DNA of 56,854 nucleotides from contig JABDBD010000016.1 of the NCBI GenBank assembly GCA_013288815.1, positions 1-56,854 on the forward strand, in the 5' to 3' direction. This stretch comes from Gammaproteobacteria bacterium (GTDB lineage Bacteria > Pseudomonadota > Gammaproteobacteria > DSM-16500). The notes beneath the pieces were generated by a model. The model saw only the letters and a program-made list of their open reading frames with translations, did no database searches and was not told the DNA's origin. Both the position numbers and the translations under genes were made by a program. Shown piece after piece: positions 45,774 to 55,803 of the stretch (the first letter of the stretch is position 1; every line of letters begins with the position of its first letter).

Positions 45774-46428
45774 CTTAGAAAATATCACCAAGGTTTATCG
45801 TAGCGGGTTGAGTGATTTTCATGCGCTCAAAGGAGTGAGCTTCGAGTTAAATATTGGTGAGATGGTTGCAATTGTTGGCGCATCAGGATCAGGGAAGTCC
45901 ACGTTGATGAATATCATGGGATTTCTAGATCACTGTACCACAGGAAAATATTTTTTTGCAGGTCAAGATGTATCCTGTGTGCCCGAGCAAGATCTTGCTG
46001 GTATCCGAAACCAAAAAATTGGATTTGTTTTTCAGTCATTTTTTTTATTGCCGCGTTTAAATGCTTTGCAAAATACAATGTTGCCCTTGTTATATCGACA
46101 AACATCAACTGAGCTTGCAAAAGAAAAAGCACTGCTCATGTTAGAAAAAGTAGGGATGGTTAATTTTGCAAAACACAAGCCTAACCAGTTGTCGGGCGGA
46201 CAACAACAACGTGTTGCTATTGCTCGTGCGCTAGTTGGAGAGCCAGACGTAATTTTTGCTGATGAGCCTACGGGTTCTCTTGATTCTGCCACCGGTCGTG
46301 ATGTGATGGATTTGTTTCATCATCTAAATCAACAAGAAAAATGTACTATTGTTATTATTACGCATGACAAGTCTGTTAGTCAAAATTGTCAGCGTATTGT
46401 AACGATTTGTGATGGCCATATTGTATGA
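45757..46428 (+). CDS. ABC transporter ATPase, MacB/LolD type
   Basis: A 223-residue ATPase that drives the exporter. It starts at TTG with GGGAG upstream, inside the adaptor gene. Walker A is GASGSGKST, the Q-loop [11 protein letters not shown], the signature [15 protein letters not shown], Walker [13 protein letters not shown] and the switch His in IITHD; all are intact. It is a separate polypeptide from its permease (unlike E. coli MacB, where the two are fused) and overlaps the permease gene by ATGA. Confidence 0.95.
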   Translation: MSSLISLENITKVYRSGLSDFHALKGVSFELNIGEMVAIVGASGSGKSTLMNIMGFLDHCTTGKYFFAGQDVSCVPEQDLAGIRNQKIGFVFQSFFLLPRLNALQNTMLPLLYRQTSTELAKEKALLMLEKVGMVNFAKHKPNQLSGGQQQRVAIARALVGEPDVIFADEPTGSLDSATGRDVMDLFHHLNQQEKCTIVIITHDKSVSQNCQRIVTICDGHIV

Positions 46429-47621
46429 AGTTATTAGCACATCTTAAAGAGGCGTTTTTAAATTTATCGTCTTCGAAATTACGTTCTACACTTGCTTTGT
46501 TAGGTATTTTGGTGGGTACAGCATCAGTTGTTGCGATGGTTTCTGGTGGGGAGCTAGCAACAAACGAAGCGTTAAAACAATTTAAAACGTTAGGCACTGA
46601 CTTGCTAGCAGTTGCAATAAATGATGTGCCTAACGATGAGCCTGGCTCTCATCAGCAAATTAATTTGTCGTTGTCACAGGCGAATGCTATACGTGCTGTC
46701 GATAAAAATATTTTAGATGTTGCTCCTTACACGCAGTTATATAATCCCATGCAATATGAAGGTCGTTCGGTTAATGGTTCTGTGTTAGGGATCACAAATA
46801 CTTTTTCACAGGTCATTCACTTAGAAATTGCGAGTGGACGTTTGATTTCTTCATTCGATCAGCATTCTTTGTTTTGTGTGATAGGAAGCAATCTGTATGA
46901 TGATTTGAAAAAAATTAATTTTAGAGATCCTTTGGGCAAGCAATTACAGATAGGGCAAAATTTTTTTACGATTGTCGGCGTAGTAAAACCATGGCCAGAA
47001 AATAGTTTTGTTTATGCAAATATTGACTCATCTGTGTTGATACCTATACTAACTTCAACGACGCTAAGTCAATATTCAACCATCAATAATGTCATTTTGA
47101 GACTTGCTCCACGCGCAAACATTGAAGAATTAAATTCACATATTACGCAGTATATTAATCAAGAAATTCCTGGAAAGCGCTTGTTTTTTAGAAGTGCAAA
47201 AGAGCTCATTTCAAGTATGGCAAAACAAAGTCAGATATTGACTATTTTTTTAGGATTAATTGGCGGTATTTCGTTACTGGTAGGTGGCATTGGTGTGATG
47301 AATATCATGTTGGTCTCAGTCGTCGAGCGACGCCGTGAAATTGGGATTCGTTTGGCAGTCGGAGCAACACGTGCTGATATTCGCTATTTATTTTTGACAG
47401 AAGCTGTTTTGCTTTCGCTAGTAGGCGGAACGTTAGGCGTTTTGATAGGTATTATGATTGCTTTTGTCATCGCATGGTTGTGGCACTGGGAATTTCTTTT
47501 ATTTTGGTGGCCGCCCATCATTGGTTTTAGTGTGTCAGTGGCAATTGGAGTATTTTTTGGATTTTATCCCGCATACCAAGCATCGCAGCTAGACCCAATC
47601 GAAGCGTTGCGATCTGAGTAA
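46425..47621 (+). CDS. ABC transporter permease, MacB/FtsX type
   Basis: A 398-residue inner-membrane permease with the MacB topology: one N-terminal helix (LALLGILVGTASVVAMVSGG), a large periplasmic domain of about 230 residues, and three C-terminal helices with the FtsX signature GGIGVMNIMLVSVVERRREIGIRLAVGATRADI. It ends QLDPIEALRSE, as usual in MacB-like permeases. With the upstream genes it forms a complete tripartite system; the exported substrate (peptide, siderophore, toxin or drug) is unknown. Confidence 0.94.
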   Translation: MKLLAHLKEAFLNLSSSKLRSTLALLGILVGTASVVAMVSGGELATNEALKQFKTLGTDLLAVAINDVPNDEPGSHQQINLSLSQANAIRAVDKNILDVAPYTQLYNPMQYEGRSVNGSVLGITNTFSQVIHLEIASGRLISSFDQHSLFCVIGSNLYDDLKKINFRDPLGKQLQIGQNFFTIVGVVKPWPENSFVYANIDSSVLIPILTSTTLSQYSTINNVILRLAPRANIEELNSHITQYINQEIPGKRLFFRSAKELISSMAKQSQILTIFLGLIGGISLLVGGIGVMNIMLVSVVERRREIGIRLAVGATRADIRYLFLTEAVLLSLVGGTLGVLIGIMIAFVIAWLWHWEFLLFWWPPIIGFSVSVAIGVFFGFYPAYQASQLDPIEALRSE

Positions 47622-47654
47622 TACAAACAGTACTCTCATAATCCTAGGATAATC

Positions 47655-47822
47655 TTATGAGCTCAACAGAGCCATGATTATGCAGGGTACAATAAAGAGC
47701 AGTAAAAATGTGATTTTCTTGGAAGGCAGATCTGACGATTTTGCAACTTTTGAGAAATGTTTTTGACAAGCAACTCTAACTTGTTTTTTAGATCTGAAAA
47801 TTTTAGGGGATTGCATAGTCAT
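47655..47822 (-). CDS. small protein with a C-terminal membrane helix
   Basis: A possible 55-residue tail-anchored protein: a basic soluble part (SPKIFRSKKQVRVACQKHF) and a hydrophobic C-terminal segment (ITFLLLFIVPCIIMALL). GAGGA lies seven bases before the ATG at 47822, a better start than the ATG at 47846. It follows the 213-residue gene closely on the same strand. Without homology it remains a tentative gene. Confidence 0.45.
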   Translation of the reverse strand: MTMQSPKIFRSKKQVRVACQKHFSKVAKSSDLPSKKITFLLLFIVPCIIMALLSS

Positions 47823-47851
47823 GTCGTCATCCTCACAGTGTGGCATTAAAA

Positions 47852-48493
47852 TTATAAATCCAGATGAACTTTTTCAGTTGTGCTGTTGTTTTTTCTCCAG
47901 TCTTTTAATGGTTCTTTTTCATTTGCGAACAGGGTATCTTGAATTTCTCCATCTTTTAACATGACTAATGTGTATCTTGTCGTTGTTTTTTGGTTAGCAT
48001 CGGTTAGTTGGTAATGGCAGAGCTGCGCTCCATTTTTAGCTATCGCGCAATTCTGATTATCTAATTGGGCTTTACCATATTTTTTAAGTAGTTTATCGTA
48101 AGCATTTTTGCATTTTTCTAATGTCGTTGATATTGATGCTTCGCTTTCTGAATCTGTTTTATTATAGTAATTTGCTAGGCATAGTTCTTCGGCAGCAAAT
48201 TTAAAAATAGATAACAAATTATTTTTTGTTTTTTCCATGTCCTCAGGTTGAGGCAGGGCATCTCGTTCAATTATTTTTGTTATATTAGTTTCAAGATCAA
48301 TACATTTTGATTGAAGCTTGCTGGCAATATCGCTAGGGGCGTAAACAATACCATTGTTATTTTGTTCTATCTTTAATGGGTTACTTTCAACATGGGGCAC
48401 TGTTAAATCTAAAAAAACGATACCCACTGGACTCAGCGAACTAGGCGCTGAATGCGTGGAGAAAAATAAAAATGTTTCAGGTTCGAACGCCAT
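47852..48493 (-). CDS. soluble protein of unknown function
   Basis: A 213-residue protein preceded by a strong ribosome site (AGGAGGGG). No signal peptide or membrane helix. The middle is helical with several Cys (SKCIDLETN, EELCLANYYNK, EKCKNAYDKLLKKYG), and the last third looks like a small beta domain (CHYQLTDANQKTTTRYTLVML). TATAAT on the minus strand at 48536-48541 may be its -10. I recognise no family; its isolated, AT-rich setting would also suit an effector. Confidence 0.6.
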   Translation of the reverse strand: MAFEPETFLFFSTHSAPSSLSPVGIVFLDLTVPHVESNPLKIEQNNNGIVYAPSDIASKLQSKCIDLETNITKIIERDALPQPEDMEKTKNNLLSIFKFAAEELCLANYYNKTDSESEASISTTLEKCKNAYDKLLKKYGKAQLDNQNCAIAKNGAQLCHYQLTDANQKTTTRYTLVMLKDGEIQDTLFANEKEPLKDWRKNNSTTEKVHLDL

Positions 48494-48697
48494 ACTTCCC
48501 CTCCTTTTTTATTAGAAATAAGTGCGTACAACTTCATTATAGCCCAGTATTTATATTAAAAAGTGGGAGAGCGTAGTCTTGTGTGATTATCTGATTGATA
48601 ATAGAGACATATTTAATTTTGCGCTGTTATCAGGAAAATGTAACGCTTTGAATTGACGAGGATTATTTATTAACATATATTTAATACATATTAGTCG

Positions 48698-49186
48698 TCA
48701 GTTGTCTTTTTCTTGTTGAAGATGACAATGATTAAGCCCTTGTTTTTCGAGGTATCGTTGATGATACTCTTCTGCAGGGAAAAATGCTGCTGCAGGAACA
48801 ATTTGTGTCACGATGGGTGTGGAATATTTTTTGGTGTTGGCCAGTGCTTCTTTGTAGTCTAAAGCAAGCGCTTGCTGGTCAGCTGTGTGATAAAAAATAG
48901 CTGAGCGATATTGTGTACCTTCATCGGGTCCTTGTTTATTTAGCGTAGTAGGCGTGTGATTTTCCCAGAATAATTGTAATAGTTTTTCATAAGATATTTT
49001 TTCAGGATCAAACTCAATTTCGACTGATTCAGCATGCCCTGTGTTGCCTGTGCAAACTTTTTCGTAAGTTGGATTTTCTTCCCATCCACCGGTATAACCA
49101 ACGCGTGTTGATTTCACCCCATCAACTTGGCGGAATAACGCTTCAACACCCCAAAAACAACCTGCAGCAAATGTAGCTTTCGCCAT
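48698..49186 (-). CDS. msrA: peptide methionine sulfoxide reductase A
   Basis: Repairs methionine-S-sulfoxide in proteins. The 162 residues start [18 protein letters not shown] with the catalytic Cys in GCFWG, followed by GYTGG and [26 protein letters not shown] is the substrate-binding block, and a resolving Cys is possible in the tail (GLNHCHLQQ). It is nine bases after wrbA in an operon pyk-wrbA-msrA, a metabolic plus oxidative-stress grouping. The preceding gap (48494-48697) holds nothing else recognisable. Confidence 0.96.
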   Translation of the reverse strand: MAKATFAAGCFWGVEALFRQVDGVKSTRVGYTGGWEENPTYEKVCTGNTGHAESVEIEFDPEKISYEKLLQLFWENHTPTTLNKQGPDEGTQYRSAIFYHTADQQALALDYKEALANTKKYSTPIVTQIVPAAAFFPAEEYHQRYLEKQGLNHCHLQQEKDN

Positions 49187-49195
49187 AGTGACTCC

Positions 49196-49825
49196 TTAAG
49201 ATTGCCGACCTTTTTTGAGTGCAACAGCTAACTCAGCGACATGCTTGCCTTGAAAGCGTGCAATGTTTAATTCGTTGTTGCTGGGTTGACGATCGCCTTT
49301 TGCACCTGCCAATGTTGTTGCGCCATAAGGAGTGCCGCCAGTTATTTCATCCATATTTGTTAGCCTAGCCTCAGAGTAAGGGACTCCAGCTACAAGCATG
49401 CCAAGATGAAATAGCGTTGTATGAAAGCTCGTAATCGTAGTTTCTTGACCGCCATGTTGTGTGCCGGTGCTCGCGAAGACGCTGCCGATTTTCCCTACCA
49501 ATGTATTTTTAACCCACAAGCCACCTAGTTGATCCATGAAATTTCGCATTTGTGAACACATGTTTCCAAAACGAGTTGGTGTGCCAAAAATGATGGCATC
49601 AGCATTTGAGAGAAATTCAGGTTTGACGACAGGGATGTGAGCAAATGTTTGTTGAATGGGTTTTGCACCGCTTTTTTCTAAAATATCATCTGGGATCAGT
49701 TCAGCGACACGATAGATTTCGACATCAACATCGTTAACGCTTTTAGCGCCTTCCAAAACGGCTTGAGCCATTTGATGAATGTGTCCATACATGCTGTAAA
49801 AAACAATAAGTACTTTTGTTTTCAT
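49196..49825 (-). CDS. wrbA: NAD(P)H:quinone oxidoreductase, WrbA type
   Basis: FMN-dependent two-electron quinone reductase that avoids semiquinone radicals. The 209 residues have the flavodoxin start [16 protein letters not shown], the FMN-contact block [40 protein letters not shown] and [19 protein letters not shown], all characteristic of WrbA. It lies 14 bases after pyk and nine bases before msrA on the same strand. Confidence 0.96.
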   Translation of the reverse strand: MKTKVLIVFYSMYGHIHQMAQAVLEGAKSVNDVDVEIYRVAELIPDDILEKSGAKPIQQTFAHIPVVKPEFLSNADAIIFGTPTRFGNMCSQMRNFMDQLGGLWVKNTLVGKIGSVFASTGTQHGGQETTITSFHTTLFHLGMLVAGVPYSEARLTNMDEITGGTPYGATTLAGAKGDRQPSNNELNIARFQGKHVAELAVALKKGRQS

Positions 49826-49839
49826 TATGTTTCTCCCTG

Positions 49840-51312
49840 TTATCCAGTGGGTTGTTCAATAGGTATGTTCGCTCCAACGGTGAAAATTTTTAATGAATTG
49901 GTACGACCATGAACGCCAATCAAATCACCTTTAGTAATAATGACGAGGTCACCTTCTTTTAAGATGTTACGATTTTGTAATTCCGTGACAGCTGTTTGGT
50001 TTAATATGCGTCTATCGATATGTGTAGCATCAAATGGAATGGGATAAACTCCACGATACAATGCCATACGTCTTTGTGTTTCGGTGTGACGACTTAATCC
50101 ATAGATAGGTATGCTGGATTTGACACAAGACATCCATAATGGTGTGGTTCCAGATTCAGTTAATGCAATAATGGCAGTAATATCCAAGTGATTTGCGGTA
50201 TACATCGTTGCCATTGCTATCGCTTCATCGACATATTTAAATTGTGGTTCAGTTAGACGACGCAACGTTTTATTCTGTTGGCTTTTTTCAGCACTTAAAC
50301 AAATTCTATTCATGGCAGCGACTGCTTTATCGGGATATTTTCCAACGGCTGTTTCACCAGATAACATAACAGCATCGGTGCCATCTAACACTGCATTTGC
50401 GACATCGGATACTTCTGCACGTGTTGGGATTGTGTTATAGGTCATTGACTCTAGCATTTGTGTTGCTGTAATCACGGGTTTGTGTAGTCTCTTCGCTAAA
50501 TGAATAATGCGCTTTTGTACGCTAGGTAATTCTGCATCGCCTAACTCAACGCCTAGATCACCACGTGCAACCATTACGGCATCGGCCGTCCGGATGATTT
50601 CTTCGATATTTGTGACTGCTTCTGCACGTTCGATTTTAGCAATAATTCCGGCATGGCCACCGGCAGCTTTTAATAAAATTCTTGCTTCTTTCACATCATC
50701 AGCATTGCGTGGGAATGAAATTGCAATGTAGTCTGCTTTTAAACGAACGGCATCTTTGATATCGATGCGGTCTTTTTCAGTTAATGCAGCAGCAGATAAT
50801 CCGCCGCCTAACCGATTAATCCCTTTGTTGTTAGAGAGTTCGCCGCCGACGAGTACGCGGCAATGTATACGATTAATCTCAATTTTTTGGACAATCATGA
50901 CAATACGTCCATCATCGAGTAATAAGGTATCACCGGCTCGGACATCTCTTGGCAAGCTTTTGTAATCTAAGCTAACTGATTCTTCTGTTCCTTCATCATT
51001 TCCTAAGTCCGTGTCTAGGATAAACGACTGGTCCTCTGTCAAGACAACTTTTTGATTTTTGAAACGTGAGATTCGAATTTTAGGACCTTGCAAATCGACT
51101 AAAATTGCCACGGTTTTATCACATTCTTCTGCCAGTTCTCTTACCATCGCAATGCGCTTCTCGTGCATTTCGAGGCTGCCATGCGAAAAGTTGGCGCGAA
51201 ATACGTCTGCGCCAGCCGAAATAGCACGCTTGAGAACGTCAGGCGTATCTAATGATGGACCAAGAGTGATGACAATTTTAGTTCGTCGAAGTGGTAATGG
51301 TTGCTTGCTCAT
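49840..51312 (-). CDS. pyk: pyruvate kinase
   Basis: Last step of glycolysis: phosphoenolpyruvate + ADP to pyruvate + ATP. The 490 residues include [35 protein letters not shown], the catalytic Lys in [12 protein letters not shown], the metal/substrate loop [21 protein letters not shown] and a C-terminal allosteric domain. The start codon overlaps the pgk stop (ATGA), so the pair is translationally coupled. Confidence 0.97.
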   Translation of the reverse strand: MSKQPLPLRRTKIVITLGPSLDTPDVLKRAISAGADVFRANFSHGSLEMHEKRIAMVRELAEECDKTVAILVDLQGPKIRISRFKNQKVVLTEDQSFILDTDLGNDEGTEESVSLDYKSLPRDVRAGDTLLLDDGRIVMIVQKIEINRIHCRVLVGGELSNNKGINRLGGGLSAAALTEKDRIDIKDAVRLKADYIAISFPRNADDVKEARILLKAAGGHAGIIAKIERAEAVTNIEEIIRTADAVMVARGDLGVELGDAELPSVQKRIIHLAKRLHKPVITATQMLESMTYNTIPTRAEVSDVANAVLDGTDAVMLSGETAVGKYPDKAVAAMNRICLSAEKSQQNKTLRRLTEPQFKYVDEAIAMATMYTANHLDITAIIALTESGTTPLWMSCVKSSIPIYGLSRHTETQRRMALYRGVYPIPFDATHIDRRILNQTAVTELQNRNILKEGDLVIITKGDLIGVHGRTNSLKIFTVGANIPIEQPTG

Positions 51313-52502
51313 AAAACTTTTTCACCTTTTGCAGCATGTTCTTCTAAAGCGGTAATGGCAGGAAGCGGTTTACCTTCTAAAAAAGATAAAAATGCACCGC
51401 CACCTGTAGAAATATAATCAATTTTATCAGCTATCTTGTAAGCTTCTATTGCAGCAAGTGTGTCTCCGCCCCCTGCAATTGAAAAGCCTGAGCTATCTGC
51501 GATAGCTCTAGCAATCGCTTCTGTTCCTTCTGAAAATTGTTTTATCTCAAAGGCTCCTACCGGGCCATTCCAGAGAATGGTTTTGGCTTTTTTGATAATA
51601 CCGCAAATTTTTTGGATAGTATCAGGACCTAGGTCGTAAATTTTTTCATTGTCATCGACTTGTGAAATGAGACGGACGGAGCTTTCAGAGTGATCTGATA
51701 ATTTTTCCGCAATGACGACATCGGTAGGCACGACAATTTCTGCGCCACGACTTTTTGCGGTGGTGGTTAAGCGCTCTGCTTCATCAATAAGATCAGGTTC
51801 ATATAAGGATTTGCCTACGGTATAACCTTCCGCAGCAATAAATGTGTTGGCTATCCCACCACCAATCACTAAATAATCAACCTTTTTAGTTAATGATTCT
51901 AATAAACTAAGTTTGGTGGATACTTTTGAGCCGCCTACAATGGCAACAACTGGTTTTTTGGGTTTTTCCATTAGGCTGGTTAATGCCTGTAGTTCAGAAA
52001 TCAAAAGCGGCCCAGCGCATGCAATGCGTGCATACTGAATAATACCGCAAGTTGAGGCTTCAGCACGGTGCGATGTTGCAAAAGCATCCATTACAAATAC
52101 ATCACACATGGCGGCCATTTTTTTAGAAAGCCCAATTTCATTATCTATTTCACCGTTATTAAAACGGACATTTTCTAACAAGACGACATCGTGATTTCCC
52201 ATATTAAAATGTTTTAACCAATTTTGAATAAGAGGGACTTCTCTATTTAGTAATTCGGACAGGCGAGTAGCAATGGGTGCTAATGAAAATTGTTCTTCAA
52301 AGGTTCCCTCAGTAGGACGGCCTAAATGTGACATGATCATCACTTTAGCGCCGGCTTTTAAAGCTGCTTTGATGGTCGGTATCGCAGCCTTGATACGAAT
52401 ATCGCTCATGATGACATTATGTTTTAGGGGAACATTCAAATCTTCTCGAATTAAAACACGTTTATCTTTTAGATTGAGATCTGTCATCTTTAGCATTGTC
52501 AT
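51309..52502 (-). CDS. pgk: phosphoglycerate kinase
   Basis: Makes ATP from 1,3-bisphosphoglycerate. I chose ATG 52502 (CAGGAG six bases upstream), giving MTMLKMTDLNLKDKRVLIRED like other Pgk proteins; the upstream ATG at 52544 adds 14 non-conserved residues. It has the substrate-binding RVLIREDLNVP, SHLGRPT, the FVMDAFATSHR block, KPVVAIVGGSKVSTK, the nucleotide-binding WNGPVGAFE, and GGGDTLAA near the end. Its usual upstream partners tkt-gap are 34 kb away in the opposite orientation. Confidence 0.97.
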   Translation of the reverse strand: MTMLKMTDLNLKDKRVLIREDLNVPLKHNVIMSDIRIKAAIPTIKAALKAGAKVMIMSHLGRPTEGTFEEQFSLAPIATRLSELLNREVPLIQNWLKHFNMGNHDVVLLENVRFNNGEIDNEIGLSKKMAAMCDVFVMDAFATSHRAEASTCGIIQYARIACAGPLLISELQALTSLMEKPKKPVVAIVGGSKVSTKLSLLESLTKKVDYLVIGGGIANTFIAAEGYTVGKSLYEPDLIDEAERLTTTAKSRGAEIVVPTDVVIAEKLSDHSESSVRLISQVDDNEKIYDLGPDTIQKICGIIKKAKTILWNGPVGAFEIKQFSEGTEAIARAIADSSGFSIAGGGDTLAAIEAYKIADKIDYISTGGGAFLSFLEGKPLPAITALEEHAAKGEKVL

Positions 52503-52870
52503 TTGGTGCTCCTGATAGTTGATTATCCAACCCATTGGTGTCATTGAATTTATTGCAAAATAACCAGAAACACAAGTAGCTTATACTTTTATCTTTTACG
52601 AGGCTTCTGGGTGTGTGGCATAGCAGCATGCGCGCAATGAACAACTTTTGGACATTTTTGGTGGTGGTTAACATATAGTGTTGCTTTATTATGCTGCATA
52701 CATTTTACTATGAGGCTGTTTCTTGGTACGCTTGCGTTTCAAGATAAGCTGGCATACATAATATGAATTTGTTTTAGAGTATTATTGCGCTCTATTTTGT
52801 CAGGATAGTGGAAAAGTATTATCCTAAAAGCTGCTTTTGCTAAAGGCAAAAAGATTAGAGGGTTAAAGAT
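52503..52870. other. intergenic region between divergent pgk and phosphatidylcholine synthase genes
   Basis: A 368-base gap that must hold promoters for both directions. I see AT-rich stretches but no convincing -35/-10 pair, no hairpin of note and no coding frame worth reporting. It is a candidate right-hand breakpoint of the inferred inversion. Confidence 0.5.
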
Positions 52871-53647
52871 TTGAAACACGAACTAAAAGATGTGAGCTGG
52901 CAGAGACGATGTTTAGGTTGGTTGATTCATGCATTTACGGCAAGTGGCGCTTTTGTTGGATTGCTTGCTTTGTATGCTATTTATCAACAGGAATATTTGT
53001 CAGCTTTTTGGTTAATGGTTATGGCAATAATCATTGATGCTGTTGATGGATTGTTTGCTCGTATAGTAAGAATTAAAGAGGCAGTCCCTCAGATCAATGG
53101 CGAGCTCTTGGATAATATTGTGGATTTTTTCAACTATACCTTGGTTCCTGCTTTCTTTCTGTTGGTGACTCCCTTGTTACCGGATCATTGGCGATGGGTT
53201 TGTGTTATGGCTATTACTTTTTCATCGGCTTATCAATTTACCCAAGTAGATGCTAAAACGCAGGATCATTTTTTTAAAGGATTTCCAAGTTATTGGAATA
53301 TTGTTGTTTTTTATTTGTTTTTTTGGCAAATGAATATATGGGTAAATATGGTGATTTTGTTGACGTTGGCTTTTTTAAGCTTTGTTCCTATTAAATATGT
53401 TTACCCTTCACGTTTAGATTATTTAACCCATAACAAGTTGTTACGGCTTGGAATGTTACTTGCAACTGTATTGTGGGGAGTTGCTACAGCAGGTTTGTTG
53501 TGGGTGTATCCTGAGTCAAATAAAGCATTGGTTTCTATTTCTATGAGTTATTTGATTCTCTATGTAGGAATAAGCTTCTATCGAACCTGGGTTCCATTAA
53601 GTCAATCTAGCGAAATAGATTCACTAGAATTAGCTAGGCAATCCTGA
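52871..53647 (+). CDS. pcs: phosphatidylcholine synthase (CDP-alcohol phosphatidyltransferase)
   Basis: Condenses choline with CDP-diacylglycerol to give phosphatidylcholine in the inner membrane, a host-choline-dependent pathway found in Legionella and rhizobia. The 258-residue product has about eight helices. The CDP-alcohol phosphotransferase signature appears as IIDAVDGLFARIVRIKE...GELLDNIVDF (pattern D-x2-D-G-x2-A-R-x8-G-x3-D-x3-D). It begins with the Pcs-like WLIHAFTASGAFVGLLAL. Start is TTG with GAGGG upstream. It leads a run of envelope genes. Confidence 0.92.
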   Translation: MKHELKDVSWQRRCLGWLIHAFTASGAFVGLLALYAIYQQEYLSAFWLMVMAIIIDAVDGLFARIVRIKEAVPQINGELLDNIVDFFNYTLVPAFFLLVTPLLPDHWRWVCVMAITFSSAYQFTQVDAKTQDHFFKGFPSYWNIVVFYLFFWQMNIWVNMVILLTLAFLSFVPIKYVYPSRLDYLTHNKLLRLGMLLATVLWGVATAGLLWVYPESNKALVSISMSYLILYVGISFYRTWVPLSQSSEIDSLELARQS

Positions 53648-53653
53648 AAGATC

Positions 53654-54601
53654 ATGAAAACAATTTTGATAACAGGTGGTGCAGGTTTTATTGGTTCTCA
53701 TACAGCTGATTTGTTGATTAGGAACAATCTGCGAGTCATTGTTTTTGATAACCTTTCAACTGGAAAAGTGACTAATTTAGATTTATTACATCCTTCTATG
53801 GAGTTCATTCAAGGCGATGTATTAGATTTTCCTGCCTTAGCGAAGCAGGTTGCTCGATGTGATGCTGTGCTTCATTTGGCAGCTTTGTCGTCTGTTCCGC
53901 AATCGATTAAAGATCCGATTAATTCGTTGAGAGTGAATACACAAGGGTTTGTTCATGTTCTGCAAGCCATTCAAGCTTCAGCTAAACCTATTCGAATTGT
54001 CTATGCTTCTAGCGCGGCGGTTTATGGTAATCAAGTGAATTTACCTTGTAATGATGAGGTCGTTGAGCTGTCGCAAATCGCATTGTCTCCCTATGCATTA
54101 GAGAAAGTTAATAATGAGGCTTATGCGAGCCTTTATACGAGACTTTACAATATTCGCGCACTTGCGTTGCGTTATTTTAATGTGTATGGAGTCAGACAAG
54201 ATCCTCACTCTCCCTATTCAGGGGTGATTTCTAAGTTTATTAAGTCTTATCGCGCAAAAGAACCCATAGTCGTTTTTGGAGATGGCAATCAGTCGCGTGA
54301 CTTTATTGCTGTAGAGGATGTGGCGAGAGCAAATTTTTTAGCGTTGCAAAGTTCATTTACGGGCGTATTAAATATTGCGACTGGCCAATCACAAACAATT
54401 AATCATTTAATTCGGTGTATTGAAGAAGTTGGAAATGCGCCGGCTCAATATCATTACGCGGCCTCACAGTTAGGTGAAATTCGCGAGTCATTTGGCCGTA
54501 TCGATAGGGCAGCAACCCATCTCAATTTTCAGTACAATACTCAGTTCGCTGAGGGAATTAAGCAGTTAATGGTAGGTAAAGACAATAGAGAAAAGAGTTA
54601 A
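53654..54601 (+). CDS. NAD-dependent sugar-nucleotide epimerase (GalE/WbpP-like)
   Basis: A 315-residue extended short-chain dehydrogenase that epimerises a UDP-sugar, probably for LPS or another glycan. The Rossmann motif GGAGFIG is at residues 8-14, DNLSTG follows the second strand, HLAALSSVP and the catalytic SSAAVYG are present, and the YxxxK pair is in SPYALEKVNNE near residue 150, followed by LRYFNVYG. It begins six bases after the phosphatidylcholine synthase gene and is followed by the zinc-finger and heptosyltransferase genes. Exact substrate unknown. Confidence 0.9.
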   Translation: MKTILITGGAGFIGSHTADLLIRNNLRVIVFDNLSTGKVTNLDLLHPSMEFIQGDVLDFPALAKQVARCDAVLHLAALSSVPQSIKDPINSLRVNTQGFVHVLQAIQASAKPIRIVYASSAAVYGNQVNLPCNDEVVELSQIALSPYALEKVNNEAYASLYTRLYNIRALALRYFNVYGVRQDPHSPYSGVISKFIKSYRAKEPIVVFGDGNQSRDFIAVEDVARANFLALQSSFTGVLNIATGQSQTINHLIRCIEEVGNAPAQYHYAASQLGEIRESFGRIDRAATHLNFQYNTQFAEGIKQLMVGKDNREKS

Positions 54602-54602
54602 T

Positions 54603-54800
54603 ATGAATAAGATATCTGAAAATGAAGCGTGTACTAAGCACCGCTATGAAGTGACAGTCGCTGATCTGCCTTTGTCTTGCCCTACCAAATTTATGCGGGT
54701 TTGGGATGCACATCCGCGCGTGTATTTACCGATTGAAGAGGCGGGACGAGTAGTGTGTCCTTATTGTGACGCTGAATTTATTTTGCTAGAACATGAATAA
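54603..54800 (+). CDS. small zinc-finger protein (zf-CHCC family)
   Basis: A 65-residue protein of the zf-CHCC type, related to the NDUFS6 family. The metal ligands appear in WDAHPRVYLPI (His) and VVCPYCDAEFIL (CxxC). It starts two bases after the epimerase stop and overlaps the waaF start by eight bases. Small proteins of this family often sit next to LPS or respiratory genes; the role is not defined. Confidence 0.88.
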   Translation: MNKISENEACTKHRYEVTVADLPLSCPTKFMRVWDAHPRVYLPIEEAGRVVCPYCDAEFILLEHE

Positions 54801-55803
54801 AATTTTAATTATAGGTCCCGCCTGGGTGGGGGACATGGTCATGGCGCAAAGCTTATTTAAGCAGTTAAAAAGGCTTCATCCGCAAATTCTAATTGATGTA
54901 TTAGCACCTTCCTGGAGTTTACCTTTACTAGAGCGAATGCCTGAGATATCAAAAGGAATTATCATGCCTTTTGGTCATGGGCAGTTAGAGTTAAGAGGTC
55001 GGTATCGTTTAGGAAAAAAATTACGTACCGAGTGTTATGAAAAAGCCATCATCTTGCCGAATACTTTTAAGTCTGCACTGATTCCTTGGTGGGCTAAAAT
55101 TCCTTTACGGACTGGTTGGGTAGGTGAATCGCGATGGTTGTTGTTAAATGATTTAAGACATTTAGATAAACAACGATATCCATTGATGATCGAGCGTTTT
55201 TTAGCGTTGGGATTCGCAAAGGATGATGTGTTACCTGGCGAATATCCACTGCCTGAATTATATTCCTCTACAGAAACACAAGATCTCGCATTAGCGCACC
55301 ATCGTCTGCAGCGCTCATCACGACCTGTATTAGCATTATGTCCAGGCGCTGAATTTGGTCCGGCAAAACGATGGTCAGAAGATTATTATGCTGAAGTAGC
55401 AAATACAAAATTGTCAGAAGGCTGGGATGTTTGGTTGTTAGGTTCGCCGAAAGATGTGCCTGTCGCTGAATTAATTATGCAACAAACCAATCAACAATGT
55501 ATTAACTTAACAGGTCGAACAAGTTTAGTTGAAACAATCGATTTGCTATCACTGGCCACCGCAGTCGTCGCTAATGATTCAGGTTTAATGCACATTGCAG
55601 CCGCTGTTCACAAACCGTTGGTTGCTATTTATGGACCTACAAGTGATACATTTACGCCCCCATTGAATAAAGACGCTAAAGTTTTGAAGCTAAATCTGGA
55701 TTGCCAACCTTGTTTTCAGCGTGAATGCCCCTTAAAACATCATCGCTGTATGCGTGAATTACAACCTATAAAAGTACTCAACGCTTTAAGCGAGTTAGCC
55801 TAA
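54793..55803 (+). CDS. waaF: ADP-heptose:LPS heptosyltransferase II
   Basis: GT9-family enzyme that adds the second heptose to the LPS inner core on the cytoplasmic face. The 336 residues start KILIIGPAWVGDMVMAQSLF, include LPNTFKSALIPWWAKIPLRTGWVGE, CPGAEFGPAKRWSEDYYAEVA, the nucleotide-sugar-binding NDSGLMHIAAAVHKPLVAIYGPTS and a C-terminal CQPCFQRECPLKHHRC cluster, all typical of WaaF. It overlaps the next gene by one base. Confidence 0.96.
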   Translation: MNKILIIGPAWVGDMVMAQSLFKQLKRLHPQILIDVLAPSWSLPLLERMPEISKGIIMPFGHGQLELRGRYRLGKKLRTECYEKAIILPNTFKSALIPWWAKIPLRTGWVGESRWLLLNDLRHLDKQRYPLMIERFLALGFAKDDVLPGEYPLPELYSSTETQDLALAHHRLQRSSRPVLALCPGAEFGPAKRWSEDYYAEVANTKLSEGWDVWLLGSPKDVPVAELIMQQTNQQCINLTGRTSLVETIDLLSLATAVVANDSGLMHIAAAVHKPLVAIYGPTSDTFTPPLNKDAKVLKLNLDCQPCFQRECPLKHHRCMRELQPIKVLNALSELA

